A stretch of 41,203 bases of DNA from a bacterium (GTDB lineage: Bacteria > SM23-31): positions 1 through 41,203 of the forward strand of contig JANQEH010000013.1 in the NCBI GenBank assembly GCA_028278455.1. Direction: 5' to 3'. This document shows positions 33,427 to 41,203 of this stretch, piece after piece. The position numbers and the translations under genes were made by a program. Within the stretch, counting starts at the first letter, position 1, and the number at the start of each line of letters is the position of its first letter. Below the pieces are notes generated by a model. That model was not told the DNA's origin, made no database searches, and was given only the letters and a program-made list of their open reading frames with translations.

Positions 33427-35790
33427 ATGAAACTTAAGATATCCAGGCAAAACAGGGTTATTTTAGGTATTGCATTCATAACTCTGGCAGTTCTCATCGG
33501 ATTAAGTATATTCTCCTACAATACAACTGATTACGATACAGCCTCGGGATTTTCAGATCAGACTGAAAATCTTATGGGTCGTGGCGGAGCATTTATCTCA
33601 CATTACCTTATTAATTATACATTCGGATATGCTACTGTTTTGATCTGCATTGTAATGATCCTCTGGGGATGGCAGATAATCCGGCAGAAAGCCAATTCAT
33701 GGCTAAAAAGACTGACTGTATATATTTTACTTACCATGGCGATGGTATCTTATGGTTTGGCGATAATGGGTGAATTCTCCATTGGAGGAACTGAAGCAAG
33801 ATATGAACTTTCCGGGATGATCGGAGGTTTCCTGGCCTCTTATTCTGCAGTATTCCTGGGTAAAGCAGGCACTATAATAATTTATTTAGCACTTTTAATG
33901 ATCCTTTTCGTCCTTTGGTCAAAATTCAAGATCTGGGTAGTCGTAGAAAAAACCGAAAAAGCTGCCGGAAAAATCTGGAAACTCAGAAAAAAGCTATTCA
34001 AATCCGTTTCAACTCTATATGAAAAACAGAAACGCCGTAAAAAGATAAAAGAGAAGGTGAAGAAGTCCAGGCCGGAACCGGAAACCAGGCAAAAACCGGA
34101 AAAAAGAATCAAACAAACTGAGATTGAGCCTGAGACTCAGCCGGAAGAGACAATTGAGAATCCAGAGCCGGAACCTGACAGTGCAAATCCTCTTGATAAA
34201 TACTACAAAGAAGATAATTCCAGGAGAGAAACAAAGATAAATATCAAACGGCCTCCTGTTCCTGAAACGGAAAAAATAAAGAATACGCTTGAACCACAGG
34301 TTGATGAACCGGGTGTATTTAATTTCCCCTCTCTCGATTTCCTGATCGATCCGCCCTTCAAGGATATGACTGATACCGAGGAAGAAATGAGCCGGAATGC
34401 CGAGATACTTGAAACCACTCTTCTCGATTTCGGGGTAAAGGCAAAAGTAGTGGAAGTTCATCCCGGGCCTGTACTTACCCTGTATGAAGTCAGACCGGAT
34501 ACGGGAGTGAAGATCAGCAGGATCCTTTCCCTTCAGGATGATATAGCTATGACGATGAAGGCAAAGGGGATAAGGCTGATCGCTCCAATACCCGGAAAAG
34601 ACACTGTGGGTGTGGAGATCCCGAACAGAAGACCTCAGACAATTTACCTGAAGAGCCTATTGACCGATCCTAAGTTTTCCAAACATGATTCAAAAGTTAC
34701 ACTGGCGCTCGGAAGGACAATATCCGGAGACGTATTTTATGCAGATCTGGCAAAGCTGCCTCATCTCCTGATCGCAGGGCAGACTGGATCCGGTAAAAGC
34801 ATCGGTGTCAATACAATTATTAATTCCATCCTGTACCAGGCAACACCAAAGGATGTTCAGTTCATTTTGATCGATCCTAAAATGGTAGAATTATCGATGT
34901 ACAGCAAACTGGATATGCATCACCTGCTAACGGCTGATTTTATCGATGAAAAGGTTATCACAAAACCGCAGAATGCCGTTCTTGTGTTAAAGGCGCTCGT
35001 GAATGAAATGGAGAAAAGGTATACTACTCTTGCCAAGTTCGGTGTAAGGAACATTGTTGATTACAACAATAAGCCGGGACCAAAAAAGGATCCTGAAACC
35101 GATGAAGAATTCCCGGAAAAGCTGGAATATATCGTACTGATTGTAGATGAGCTCGCTGATCTGATGATGGTTGCACAAAAAGACATTGAAGAGCCGATCG
35201 CAAGAATAGCGCAAATGGCACGAGCCGTAGGGATACACCTTATACTCGCTACCCAGAGACCGTCAGTTGATGTTCTGACCGGGTACATCAAATCAAACTT
35301 CCCTGCAAGAATAGCATACAGAGTTTTTTCCAAGACAGATTCAAGAACAATATTAGATATGAATGGAGCAGATACTCTTCTCGGTAAGGGGGACATGCTT
35401 TATCTCCCGCCCGGGACTCCGAAACCGGTCAGAATACAGAATCCATTCATCTCGACAGAAGAAATAGAACAGATCGTCGACCACATTGCAAAGCAGCCGA
35501 AATACGTAAAAAGCACCAAACTTGAACTGAATCCGCAGAAAGGCAGGGATGGAAACGGCTCCTCCTTCGATGCGGGTGACAGGGATCCACTTTTCGAGGA
35601 TGCCGCCCAGATAGTAGTTACTCATCAGCAGGGATCAATTTCCCTATTGCAGAGGAGGCTTAAAATAGGATATTCAAGGGCTGCGCGTTTAATCGATGAA
35701 ATGGAAGAAGCCGGAATTGTAGGACCATATGACGGCAGTAAAGCGCGACAGGTGCTGATCGATGAAGATGAACTTGGAGATTTTATATAG
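33427..35790 (+). CDS. ftsK: FtsK/SpoIIIE DNA translocase
   Basis: A 787-residue septal DNA pump that moves chromosome ends during division. Four transmembrane segments lie in the first ~180 residues (about 12-30, 60-80, 95-115 and 140-165), followed by a charged Pro/Glu/Lys-rich linker (about 200-295) and the beta domain. Walker A is GQTGSGKS (451-458) and Walker B ends LIVDE with Asp574-Glu575. The C-terminal winged-helix gamma domain (about 715-785: ISLLQRRLKIGYSRAARLIDEME) recognises KOPS-type signals. The linker is short compared with E. coli FtsK. The start is ATG 33427. Confidence 0.95.
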   Translation: MKLKISRQNRVILGIAFITLAVLIGLSIFSYNTTDYDTASGFSDQTENLMGRGGAFISHYLINYTFGYATVLICIVMILWGWQIIRQKANSWLKRLTVYILLTMAMVSYGLAIMGEFSIGGTEARYELSGMIGGFLASYSAVFLGKAGTIIIYLALLMILFVLWSKFKIWVVVEKTEKAAGKIWKLRKKLFKSVSTLYEKQKRRKKIKEKVKKSRPEPETRQKPEKRIKQTEIEPETQPEETIENPEPEPDSANPLDKYYKEDNSRRETKINIKRPPVPETEKIKNTLEPQVDEPGVFNFPSLDFLIDPPFKDMTDTEEEMSRNAEILETTLLDFGVKAKVVEVHPGPVLTLYEVRPDTGVKISRILSLQDDIAMTMKAKGIRLIAPIPGKDTVGVEIPNRRPQTIYLKSLLTDPKFSKHDSKVTLALGRTISGDVFYADLAKLPHLLIAGQTGSGKSIGVNTIINSILYQATPKDVQFILIDPKMVELSMYSKLDMHHLLTADFIDEKVITKPQNAVLVLKALVNEMEKRYTTLAKFGVRNIVDYNNKPGPKKDPETDEEFPEKLEYIVLIVDELADLMMVAQKDIEEPIARIAQMARAVGIHLILATQRPSVDVLTGYIKSNFPARIAYRVFSKTDSRTILDMNGADTLLGKGDMLYLPPGTPKPVRIQNPFISTEEIEQIVDHIAKQPKYVKSTKLELNPQKGRDGNGSSFDAGDRDPLFEDAAQIVVTHQQGSISLLQRRLKIGYSRAARLIDEMEEAGIVGPYDGSKARQVLIDEDELGDFI

Positions 35791-35818
35791 AGTTCTGCGT
35801 ATAATATAGAAATAATTC

Positions 35819-35834
35819 GCAGGTTTAAGCCTGC
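35819..35834. repeat. GCAGG-TTTAAG-CCTGC intergenic repeat
   Basis: GCAGGTTT and AAGCCTGC are inverted around the centre with one wobble pair. It lies in the 69-base gap between ftsK and lolA and shares the AAGCCTGC core with elements at 5644, 5765 and 9329. Confidence 0.45.
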
Positions 35835-35859
35835 CATTACAATAAAAAAACGTGATTTT

Positions 35860-36525
35860 ATGAAGAAACTATACTTAACAGTAATTATAAGCGCCCTGCT
35901 GCCTGCGTTTTCGGTCAACAATCTAATTGCCCAGATGCGCAGCAGCGATGTGATTAAACTTGTGCAGGATAAATATAAAGCCATGGAAAATTTCAAGGCT
36001 GAATTCTTCCAGGTGCAGGAATGGACTCTGCTTGAAACAGCAGATACTACGAGGGGTAATATATCGCTTGTTAAACCTGATTTTCTTATTATAGAAACGA
36101 CTGAAGCAAGACTTCTGACTGATGGAAAATCGGTGTGGGATTATAAACTCCTTGAAAACAGCGCACGAATAGACATCTTTGAATCCGGAGGGAGCACTTT
36201 CCTTCCGAGAGAATTTCTGTTCGAATTTCCTGACAGGTATATAACTGTCGATTTCAGAAATGAGCAGAGAAACGGGAAGGACGGTTATATTATTGAGTTG
36301 GAACCTAAAGAACCTGATGAGGAATTCATGCAGTATCTCGAAGTGTGGATCGAGGCAGATATCTGGGTAGTAAAGCAGGTGAAATATACTGATATTAATG
36401 AAGATATTCTTCATTATTATTTGAGTAATTATGAAATTAATACCAGTATGAGTGTGGAAGACTTTGAGAAACTGAAACCCGGTAAAGATGTAAAGATACG
36501 GGACTTGCGTAAAAAAGGCGAGTAG
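35860..36525 (+). CDS. lolA: Outer membrane lipoprotein carrier protein LolA
   Basis: A 221-residue periplasmic carrier with a signal peptide ending NLIAQ (21-25). LolA takes lipoproteins from LolCDE and delivers them to the outer membrane. Visible family features are KYKAMENFKAEFFQ (the first strand), RGNISLVKPDFLII and the LLTDGKSVWDY segment (the LolA hydrophobic cleft). The later strands (YLEVWIEADIWVVKQVKYTD) complete the half-barrel. It lies after ftsK, an order seen in many bacteria (ftsK-lolA). It is distinct from the LolA-like protein of the RND operon near 758, with which it shares fold only. Confidence 0.9.
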   Translation: MKKLYLTVIISALLPAFSVNNLIAQMRSSDVIKLVQDKYKAMENFKAEFFQVQEWTLLETADTTRGNISLVKPDFLIIETTEARLLTDGKSVWDYKLLENSARIDIFESGGSTFLPREFLFEFPDRYITVDFRNEQRNGKDGYIIELEPKEPDEEFMQYLEVWIEADIWVVKQVKYTDINEDILHYYLSNYEINTSMSVEDFEKLKPGKDVKIRDLRKKGE

Positions 36526-36568
36526 GATCCGTATCAATCATAGTCAATTATTATGGAATATTCTAAGG

Positions 36569-37603
36569 ATGAAGCTAAAAATAGCTCTTGGTATTATAGT
36601 AAGTATTGTATTTCTTTATATTGCTTTCGCTAATATCAATCTTACCGATTTCTGGCTTGCTATTAAAGACGCGAATTATTTCTTTTTAATACCTGCTTCT
36701 TTGTTGGTCGTACTGTCTCTTCTGGTTAGAGCTTACAGATGGAAGTACTTACTTATACTTCAAAAAGACATTGAGTTCAAGAGTGTATTTTCTGCCCTGT
36801 CAGTAGGCTTTTTCGGAAATTGTGTTCTCTGGTTTCGCGGAGGTGAGATCGTCAGGGCATATCTTATAGGGAAAAACGAAAAATTGTCAAAGAGCTCCGT
36901 TTTTGCGACTATACTTGTTGAAAGAATAATGGACGTTCTGTCACTACTGGTCTTAGCCGTATTTGTCATTCTGTTCCTGCCGATCCCGCAAAATGAATAC
37001 TATAATTATATCAGAAATTTCGGTTTAATACTATTTGCCGCAGAGATGGGGGTAATAATATTTGTTATCATGCTGCTGGCCAAAAAAGACTTAACCCTCA
37101 GGATTGCGGGAAAGATCCTTGGTTTCTTTCCGAAGAGAATCAAGGATCTGGGTTTGAATATAATTGGTTCTTTTATAGATGGACTTGAAATTATCAGGTC
37201 AGTAAAACATTTTAATAAAATATTCGTTACTTCGTTCGGTCTGTGGGCAATCGCTATCATGCAGGCGTTTGTTCTGATGTTTTCATTAGATATTGAATTG
37301 AATCTGAATATGATGCTTGTAGCTTCATCTGTTGCTGTAGTACTTGGAAGCTTCGCGCTGACAATTCCCTCATCACCTGGATTTGTAGGAACATACCATG
37401 TTGCTGTTCAGGCTGCTCTTATTATATTTTATGTCGATAAAAGCATTGCTCTTGGTTATGCAGTAATCTATCATGCTTCCGGTTATCTCACATCATTAGG
37501 TATCGGTTTCTACTATTTCCTGAAGGAAAATATCAAGTTTGCAACTATGCGAAACAAGGACAACTTACCTGAGAATGGTGCTCTTCCCGGTTCAGAAAAA
37601 TGA
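36569..37603 (+). CDS. LPG synthase TM-domain / UPF0104 family membrane protein
   Basis: A 344-residue inner-membrane protein with about eight transmembrane helices (starting at about 4-22, 35-52, 115-138, 146-168, 216-238, 250-270 and later). Family motifs are RAYRWKYLL (about 54-62), GEIVRAYLIGK (about 91-101), ILVERIMDVL and SSPGFVGTYHVAVQAAL. These match the flippase-like domain of MprF (lysylphosphatidylglycerol synthase) and the AglD-like group. It lacks the aminoacyl-transferase domain of MprF, so it is not a lysyl-PG synthase itself. Lipid translocation is inferred. Its stop overlaps the ispE start by four bases (ATGA). Confidence 0.87.
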   Translation: MKLKIALGIIVSIVFLYIAFANINLTDFWLAIKDANYFFLIPASLLVVLSLLVRAYRWKYLLILQKDIEFKSVFSALSVGFFGNCVLWFRGGEIVRAYLIGKNEKLSKSSVFATILVERIMDVLSLLVLAVFVILFLPIPQNEYYNYIRNFGLILFAAEMGVIIFVIMLLAKKDLTLRIAGKILGFFPKRIKDLGLNIIGSFIDGLEIIRSVKHFNKIFVTSFGLWAIAIMQAFVLMFSLDIELNLNMMLVASSVAVVLGSFALTIPSSPGFVGTYHVAVQAALIIFYVDKSIALGYAVIYHASGYLTSLGIGFYYFLKENIKFATMRNKDNLPENGALPGSEK

Positions 37604-38445
37604 TAAGGACACCTGCAAAAATAAATTTCGGCCTCAGCATCGGATCAAAGCGGGACGACGGTTATCATCCGCTGTCAACACTATTCTTACGTGTAGGGTT
37701 TTATGATCTCTTATTGATAGAAGATTTGGATGAGGATAATATCCGCATTATCTGCACAGATCCCGATATTCCTGTAGATCAATCAAATATCTGCTGGAAA
37801 GCAGCCGAGCTTTTCTTTGAAAAGACCGGAATTCACCGGGGATTGAAGATCACTCTTCAGAAAAATATTCCTTCCGGCGGCGGTCTGGGAGGCGGGAGTT
37901 CAAATGCAGCTGCGGTACTCGACTGGCTATTCATTAGATATCCCGAAAAAATAGAGTGGATTGAGCTAATGGATCTGGCTGTGAAAACCGGAGCTGATGT
38001 TCCGTTTTTCCTGATGGAGGGAGCATGCTTCGCTGAAGGGATCGGTGAGATACTGACACCTGTCGACATTCCCTTCTTAAAGGATAGATTCGTGATCCTG
38101 GTGATGCCGGAGCTGAATATATGCACAGCTGATGCATTTGCAGAATTCGACAGAAAATCAGTTCTTAAAGATAATATACATTTTCTTGATGAACTCGAGA
38201 AAGTTTCCGGATTGAAAGAAGCTCAGAATATTTTCACCAACGATTTTGAAGATGTGATCTTTCCTCATTACCCCCAGTTAAGAGAGATAAAGGAGATGCT
38301 GATCAGTACTGGAGCTGAATATGCTTCGATGACAGGCAGTGGCTCAGTCATTTACGGTATATATCCCTCAATGTTAAGCGCTGACCAGGCACTGGCAGGG
38401 ATCACTAACCGCTACAGGGCTGTAAGAACAGAGATATTAACCTGA
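37600..38445 (+). CDS. ispE: 4-diphosphocytidyl-2-C-methyl-D-erythritol kinase
   Basis: A 281-residue GHMP-family kinase that phosphorylates CDP-methylerythritol, step four of the MEP isoprenoid pathway. PAKINFGLSIG with Lys7 and RDDGYHPL come first. The GHMP phosphate loop PSGGGLGGGSSN is at 91-102, and Asp133 in GADVPFFL is the catalytic aspartate partner of Lys7. MTGSGSVIYG near the C-terminus is the third family motif. The length is normal. Its ATG overlaps the stop of the flippase-like gene (ATGA), so translation is coupled. It ends the + strand run. Confidence 0.95.
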   Translation: MIRTPAKINFGLSIGSKRDDGYHPLSTLFLRVGFYDLLLIEDLDEDNIRIICTDPDIPVDQSNICWKAAELFFEKTGIHRGLKITLQKNIPSGGGLGGGSSNAAAVLDWLFIRYPEKIEWIELMDLAVKTGADVPFFLMEGACFAEGIGEILTPVDIPFLKDRFVILVMPELNICTADAFAEFDRKSVLKDNIHFLDELEKVSGLKEAQNIFTNDFEDVIFPHYPQLREIKEMLISTGAEYASMTGSGSVIYGIYPSMLSADQALAGITNRYRAVRTEILT

Positions 38446-38518
38446 ATGATATCCTGGTGAATCCATCTTTCAAAAGGGATATTAAAATATTCTGATCTGC
38501 TCTAATTCTTCTTATCAT

Positions 38519-39664
38519 TTACTTGTTATAATTTTCAATAATCGCATCCAGAATATAATTGAGCGCATTCATTGCTTCACCCTCTTCTGTATTAGTCAAT
38601 GCTCCGATACTGATACCATAATCAACCAGGTAAAATGAACCGGCGGAATAAGCAGGAGCATTTCCCGAATGGCCGTAAATCAGAAGTCCGTTAAACATAA
38701 CGGGATTGAATTTTATTGCCCCGAGGCCGTATCCCTCTGTCAATGGTTCATCATGACCGCCCGACACAAATTCTGTCATCTCGTTATATAATTCTGAGGA
38801 TAGGACAGTTTTGTCATGATACAGGGCTTTAGCCCATTTTGCAAGATCTTCAGCATATGAAAAAATACCTCCTCCAATACCGTAATAGAATGGTAAAAGT
38901 CCACCTGCTTCAGTCAGATCTTCATAAGATCCATCTCCGTCGATATCAAACCATCCATGAGCAACATTGGAGGGCAAAGATTCATATCCTGCAAGATACA
39001 TACTTTCCAGGCCATAAGGCTCCCAGATCCTCTCTCTATAAACTGAAGCAATATCCATATCGTCGAGCATTTGAATAATAATCCTCAGGAGAACATACCC
39101 AGTATTGGAATATGCCCAATTTGTACCCTTAGGAAACTCCGGTTCAAGAGTAAAGTAAGATACTGTCAAAGGAGGCGAATATCGATTTACCGTATCTCCT
39201 AAAAGATTATCCCAAAACAGAGGGTTATCAGTAATATTATAGATCCCTCCGGTATGGTTCAGCAGCTGCCTTATGGTAATAGTACTGTCTACGTTGGGAA
39301 AATACGGCAGATACTGATCTATCTGATCTTCCAGTGACAATAGACCTTCTTCGGCAAGTTTCATTATCGTAACTGCTGTAAAGCTTTTTGTTATACTTCC
39401 TCCTCCCATCAGCATTTCCGGGATTAACTGTGTAGTTCCATGTGATACTCCTGCAGTTCCGGTCCAAGAAGTATTATCAGGAAATATAATGTGAACCGAA
39501 AGCCCTTTACCGCCAAATTCAGCGACACCTGAATCGACAGCATTTTGGAGCTTTTCTTCGAAACTAAGCTCCAGATCCATGAGGACTGATCCATTTTCCG
39601 AGCAGGAAAAAACAACTATTAAGGACAGAAAGACCATATATGTTGAATACTTTCTATTAAACAC
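38519..39664 (-). CDS. Serine hydrolase of the beta-lactamase / D-Ala-D-Ala carboxypeptidase family (lipoprotein)
   Basis: A 381-residue secreted penicillin-recognising-fold protein. GTG 39664 follows AAGGA by six to seven bases. The signal sequence leads to Cys21 (VVFSC), a probable lipid site. Active-site motifs of class C/esterase-like enzymes are present: SITK (Ser90-Lys93), Tyr185-Ser-Asn187 (YSNTGY) and HSG (332-334) in place of KTG. This fits the broad PF00144 group: esterases, D-amino acid peptidases and lipoprotein beta-lactamase-like enzymes. Drug resistance should not be assumed. It lies 46 bases downstream of the DUF2807 gene on the same strand, so may share its transcript. Confidence 0.9.
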   Translation of the reverse strand: MFNRKYSTYMVFLSLIVVFSCSENGSVLMDLELSFEEKLQNAVDSGVAEFGGKGLSVHIIFPDNTSWTGTAGVSHGTTQLIPEMLMGGGSITKSFTAVTIMKLAEEGLLSLEDQIDQYLPYFPNVDSTITIRQLLNHTGGIYNITDNPLFWDNLLGDTVNRYSPPLTVSYFTLEPEFPKGTNWAYSNTGYVLLRIIIQMLDDMDIASVYRERIWEPYGLESMYLAGYESLPSNVAHGWFDIDGDGSYEDLTEAGGLLPFYYGIGGGIFSYAEDLAKWAKALYHDKTVLSSELYNEMTEFVSGGHDEPLTEGYGLGAIKFNPVMFNGLLIYGHSGNAPAYSAGSFYLVDYGISIGALTNTEEGEAMNALNYILDAIIENYNK

Positions 39665-39710
39665 CAGTTGTCCTTCTAGCAGTATTTCTAATCTTCTTAA
39701 GATGACGCTG

Positions 39711-40481
39711 TTAGTATACCTTTATTATCCTCCCAAGGCTGGTTAGCTGGAGAATGATCACCTCGGGTTCCCCCTTATAATACAAGCTCCCCATGCTGGT
39801 AACAGATGCTTCAATCCTGTCTTTTGCATATATTTCAGCGTTTCCCAGGCTGTTAATTTGCACTTTCGTGGTTTTTGTAACAAGTTCAAAGGCATCAAGA
39901 GATCCAATAGAATTCAGGCTGACAAAATGTTTATCCGCTAATCCTGAAAGAACTACGCTGCCTATGCTGGATACAGTGGTCTGGATCTCTTGAGCCTCTA
40001 TATCAAGACTGATACTGCCAATACTGTTAGTTTCAAGCCATAAGTAATCCGTTACAAATTTGCCTTTACCTTCTATCCTTCCAATGCTGTTTGTCTGGAG
40101 TTTTCTTAGATCAGACATTTCCGTTCTTATAGTCAGATCAAATTCTCCGAGATCGACACCTGATTGTCTGGAAACACTCAGCTTGTTTCCGGTCACCTCG
40201 ATATTCAGATAGCCATATATATTATCATCAACAGTGATCTCAACATTATCACCATTTCCCGGTTCGATGTATAAGGTGCCGGGAATGTTGAATTCGATCG
40301 AGTCAAAATCAGAAAGATCAAGGTTTCTTGTTATCAAATATCCTGATCCGTTTATCTTTTCTCCGGACTTAGGATCATCATAATTGAATCCAGGTCCGCT
40401 GATGTTATTTTCAACCACACAATTTACAAGCTGCACCTGCAATATTATAATTATCATAACGATTAGTTTTCTCATTTTCAT
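39711..40481 (-). CDS. DUF2807 (head-GIN) beta-solenoid lipoprotein
   Basis: A 256-residue lipoprotein. I use ATG 40481, with GGAG six bases upstream; the in-frame ATG at 40493 has no good ribosome site. The signal sequence leads to Cys21 (LVNC). FDSIEFNIPGTLYIEPGN opens the DUF2807 domain. Seven turns each carry [NST]S[ILM]G, at about residues 131, 152, 171, 190, 210, 228 and 247, spaced 18-21, which is the rung pattern of a parallel beta-helix. Members are often annotated as putative autotransporter adhesin but have no autotransporter barrel; function is unknown. It lies 36 bases after the third TonB receptor. Confidence 0.88.
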   Translation of the reverse strand: MKMRKLIVMIIIILQVQLVNCVVENNISGPGFNYDDPKSGEKINGSGYLITRNLDLSDFDSIEFNIPGTLYIEPGNGDNVEITVDDNIYGYLNIEVTGNKLSVSRQSGVDLGEFDLTIRTEMSDLRKLQTNSIGRIEGKGKFVTDYLWLETNSIGSISLDIEAQEIQTTVSSIGSVVLSGLADKHFVSLNSIGSLDAFELVTKTTKVQINSLGNAEIYAKDRIEASVTSMGSLYYKGEPEVIILQLTSLGRIIKVY

Positions 40482-40517
40482 TTTAATCTCCATTAAAGTT
40501 CCATTCTATTGTCGAAA

Positions 40518-41203
40518 TTACCGGAAATCCCAGCTTATCCCGAATGAGGGAAGTATTGGAAGCCAACCTTCTTCACCGGTCCTTCTTACCTGTGTACGTC
40601 CATTCCAGTATCCCATGTGACTGTAATTATACTCTGCTATGTTTTTTCTATTATACAAATTCCTCACTTCAAGAAACGCCGCAATTCTCCCGAACGATGT
40701 GTCAAAAAAGCGCGATGCCCTTATATCCATCCTGTGATAAGAGGGAAAGCGCTCCGTCATCAATGGTCCCGGATACCATTCAAAATTGTAGGACTGTTCT
40801 GAATACCACTCTGTTACTCTGGTTCTCGATTCAGTATGAGGCCATCCTGTATGATAATTCCATGACGTGTTCAGGCTCCATCTGTCGTTTGGCCGGTAAT
40901 TCAGGTCAATGTAGACTGTATGATGTTGATCGAACTGCTTTGGGATCAACCTACCGTCAATTGTTTCCCTGACCTTCGAGAAACTGTAGCTTAACCACCA
41001 ACTGAATTTTGAGCCGGTATCTCTGTTAAGAAATACCTCAAAACCTTTGGAATAGCCTGATTCAGGCTCCAGCCGAATACGGTCAGGATGCGCGAACTCG
41101 AAAAGGTTTAAAAGAGGTCCCTGGTAATTTATATAATATGGCCTGAGATTTAAAAGATTCTTATAGTAACCTTCAGCCCTGAGAACAATTCCGTTATCAT
41201 ACT
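40518..41203 (-). CDS. TonB-dependent receptor, C-terminal part (runs off window)
   Basis: A minus-strand frame is open from the window edge to the TAA at 40518-40520 and encodes about 228 residues of a TonB receptor barrel. GYSKGFEVFLNRDTGSKFSWW, FDQHHTVYIDLNYRPNDRW and YHRMDIRASRFF, then FLEVRNLYNRKNIAEYNY, match the same parts of the two receptors at 21436 and 24994. It ends GISWDFR. The plug and N-terminus lie beyond 41203. A third paralogue of the same receptor group, here with a DUF2807 lipoprotein as its downstream neighbour in place of a PD40 lipoprotein. Confidence 0.92.
   Translation of the reverse strand, partial: YDNGIVLRAEGYYKNLLNLRPYYINYQGPLLNLFEFAHPDRIRLEPESGYSKGFEVFLNRDTGSKFSWWLSYSFSKVRETIDGRLIPKQFDQHHTVYIDLNYRPNDRWSLNTSWNYHTGWPHTESRTRVTEWYSEQSYNFEWYPGPLMTERFPSYHRMDIRASRFFDTSFGRIAAFLEVRNLYNRKNIAEYNYSHMGYWNGRTQVRRTGEEGWLPILPSFGISWDFR

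Noticed and set aside
33882-34461. Antisense ORFs within ftsK
   Set aside because: They arise from the low-complexity charged linker of ftsK and show no family features.
38519-39664. A drug-resistance beta-lactamase
   Set aside because: SITK, YSN and HSG motifs occur in many esterases and peptidases of this fold, so resistance cannot be inferred.

Overview
The window reads as chromosomal DNA of a Gram-negative bacterium. It encodes Lol-type lipoprotein carriers, several lipoproteins, outer-membrane beta-barrels, TonB-dependent receptors with a carboxypeptidase-regulatory-like N-terminal domain, an RND exporter and the MEP isoprenoid enzyme IspE. The mix of TonB receptors, PD40 propeller lipoproteins, a 6-bladed-propeller lipoprotein pair, a secreted tricorn-type protease and an RseB-type sigma module suggests the FCB group (Bacteroidota, Marinimicrobia, Calditrichota and relatives). 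That placement is inference from gene content only. No rRNA, tRNA, transposase, integrase or CRISPR array was recognised.

Layout. 122-5496 (+): a TetR-regulated envelope export operon (TetR, LolA-like periplasmic protein, outer-membrane barrel, HAE3/MMPL-type RND permease) with a TetR-type operator in front; the LolA-like gene carries an apparent 1-nt frameshift. 5809-9945 (-): a secreted tricorn-like protease and a [4Fe-4S] uracil-DNA glycosylase family protein. 10031-10260: a degenerate ~29-bp repeat array. 10446-14892 (-): two paralogous small lipoproteins, then an ECF sigma / zinc-finger anti-sigma / RseB-like module led by a Spy/CpxP-like protein. 15061-17412 (+): a decayed 6-bladed-propeller lipoprotein gene followed by its intact paralogue. 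17841-20038 (-): a tightly packed deoxynucleotide operon (kinase-like/deoxyribosyltransferase-like fusion, dNMP kinase, dCMP deaminase). 20220-27339 (-): two TonB receptors and two PD40 lipoproteins; one receptor lacks any canonical start codon and appears to start at ATT. 27499-28797 (-): an HD-GYP protein. 29313-38445 (+): a mainly housekeeping run (transketolase C-half, aminotransferase, gcvT, comB, ftsK, lolA, a flippase-like membrane protein, ispE). 38519-41203 (-): a serine beta-lactamase-like lipoprotein, a DUF2807 beta-solenoid lipoprotein and the 3' part of a third TonB receptor that runs off the window.

A common theme is envelope maintenance: lipoprotein or lipid trafficking (two LolA-type proteins, RND permease), envelope stress sensing (sigma, anti-sigma, RseB-like, Spy-like) and surface uptake (three TonB receptors with lipoprotein partners). 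The least ordinary items are the deoxynucleotide operon with its kinase/NDT fusion, the repeated TonB-receptor/PD40 cassettes, the ATT start, and the two recently broken genes. I see no clear complete new defence system. The best candidates for undescribed biology are the 17841-20038 operon and the receptor/propeller cassettes.
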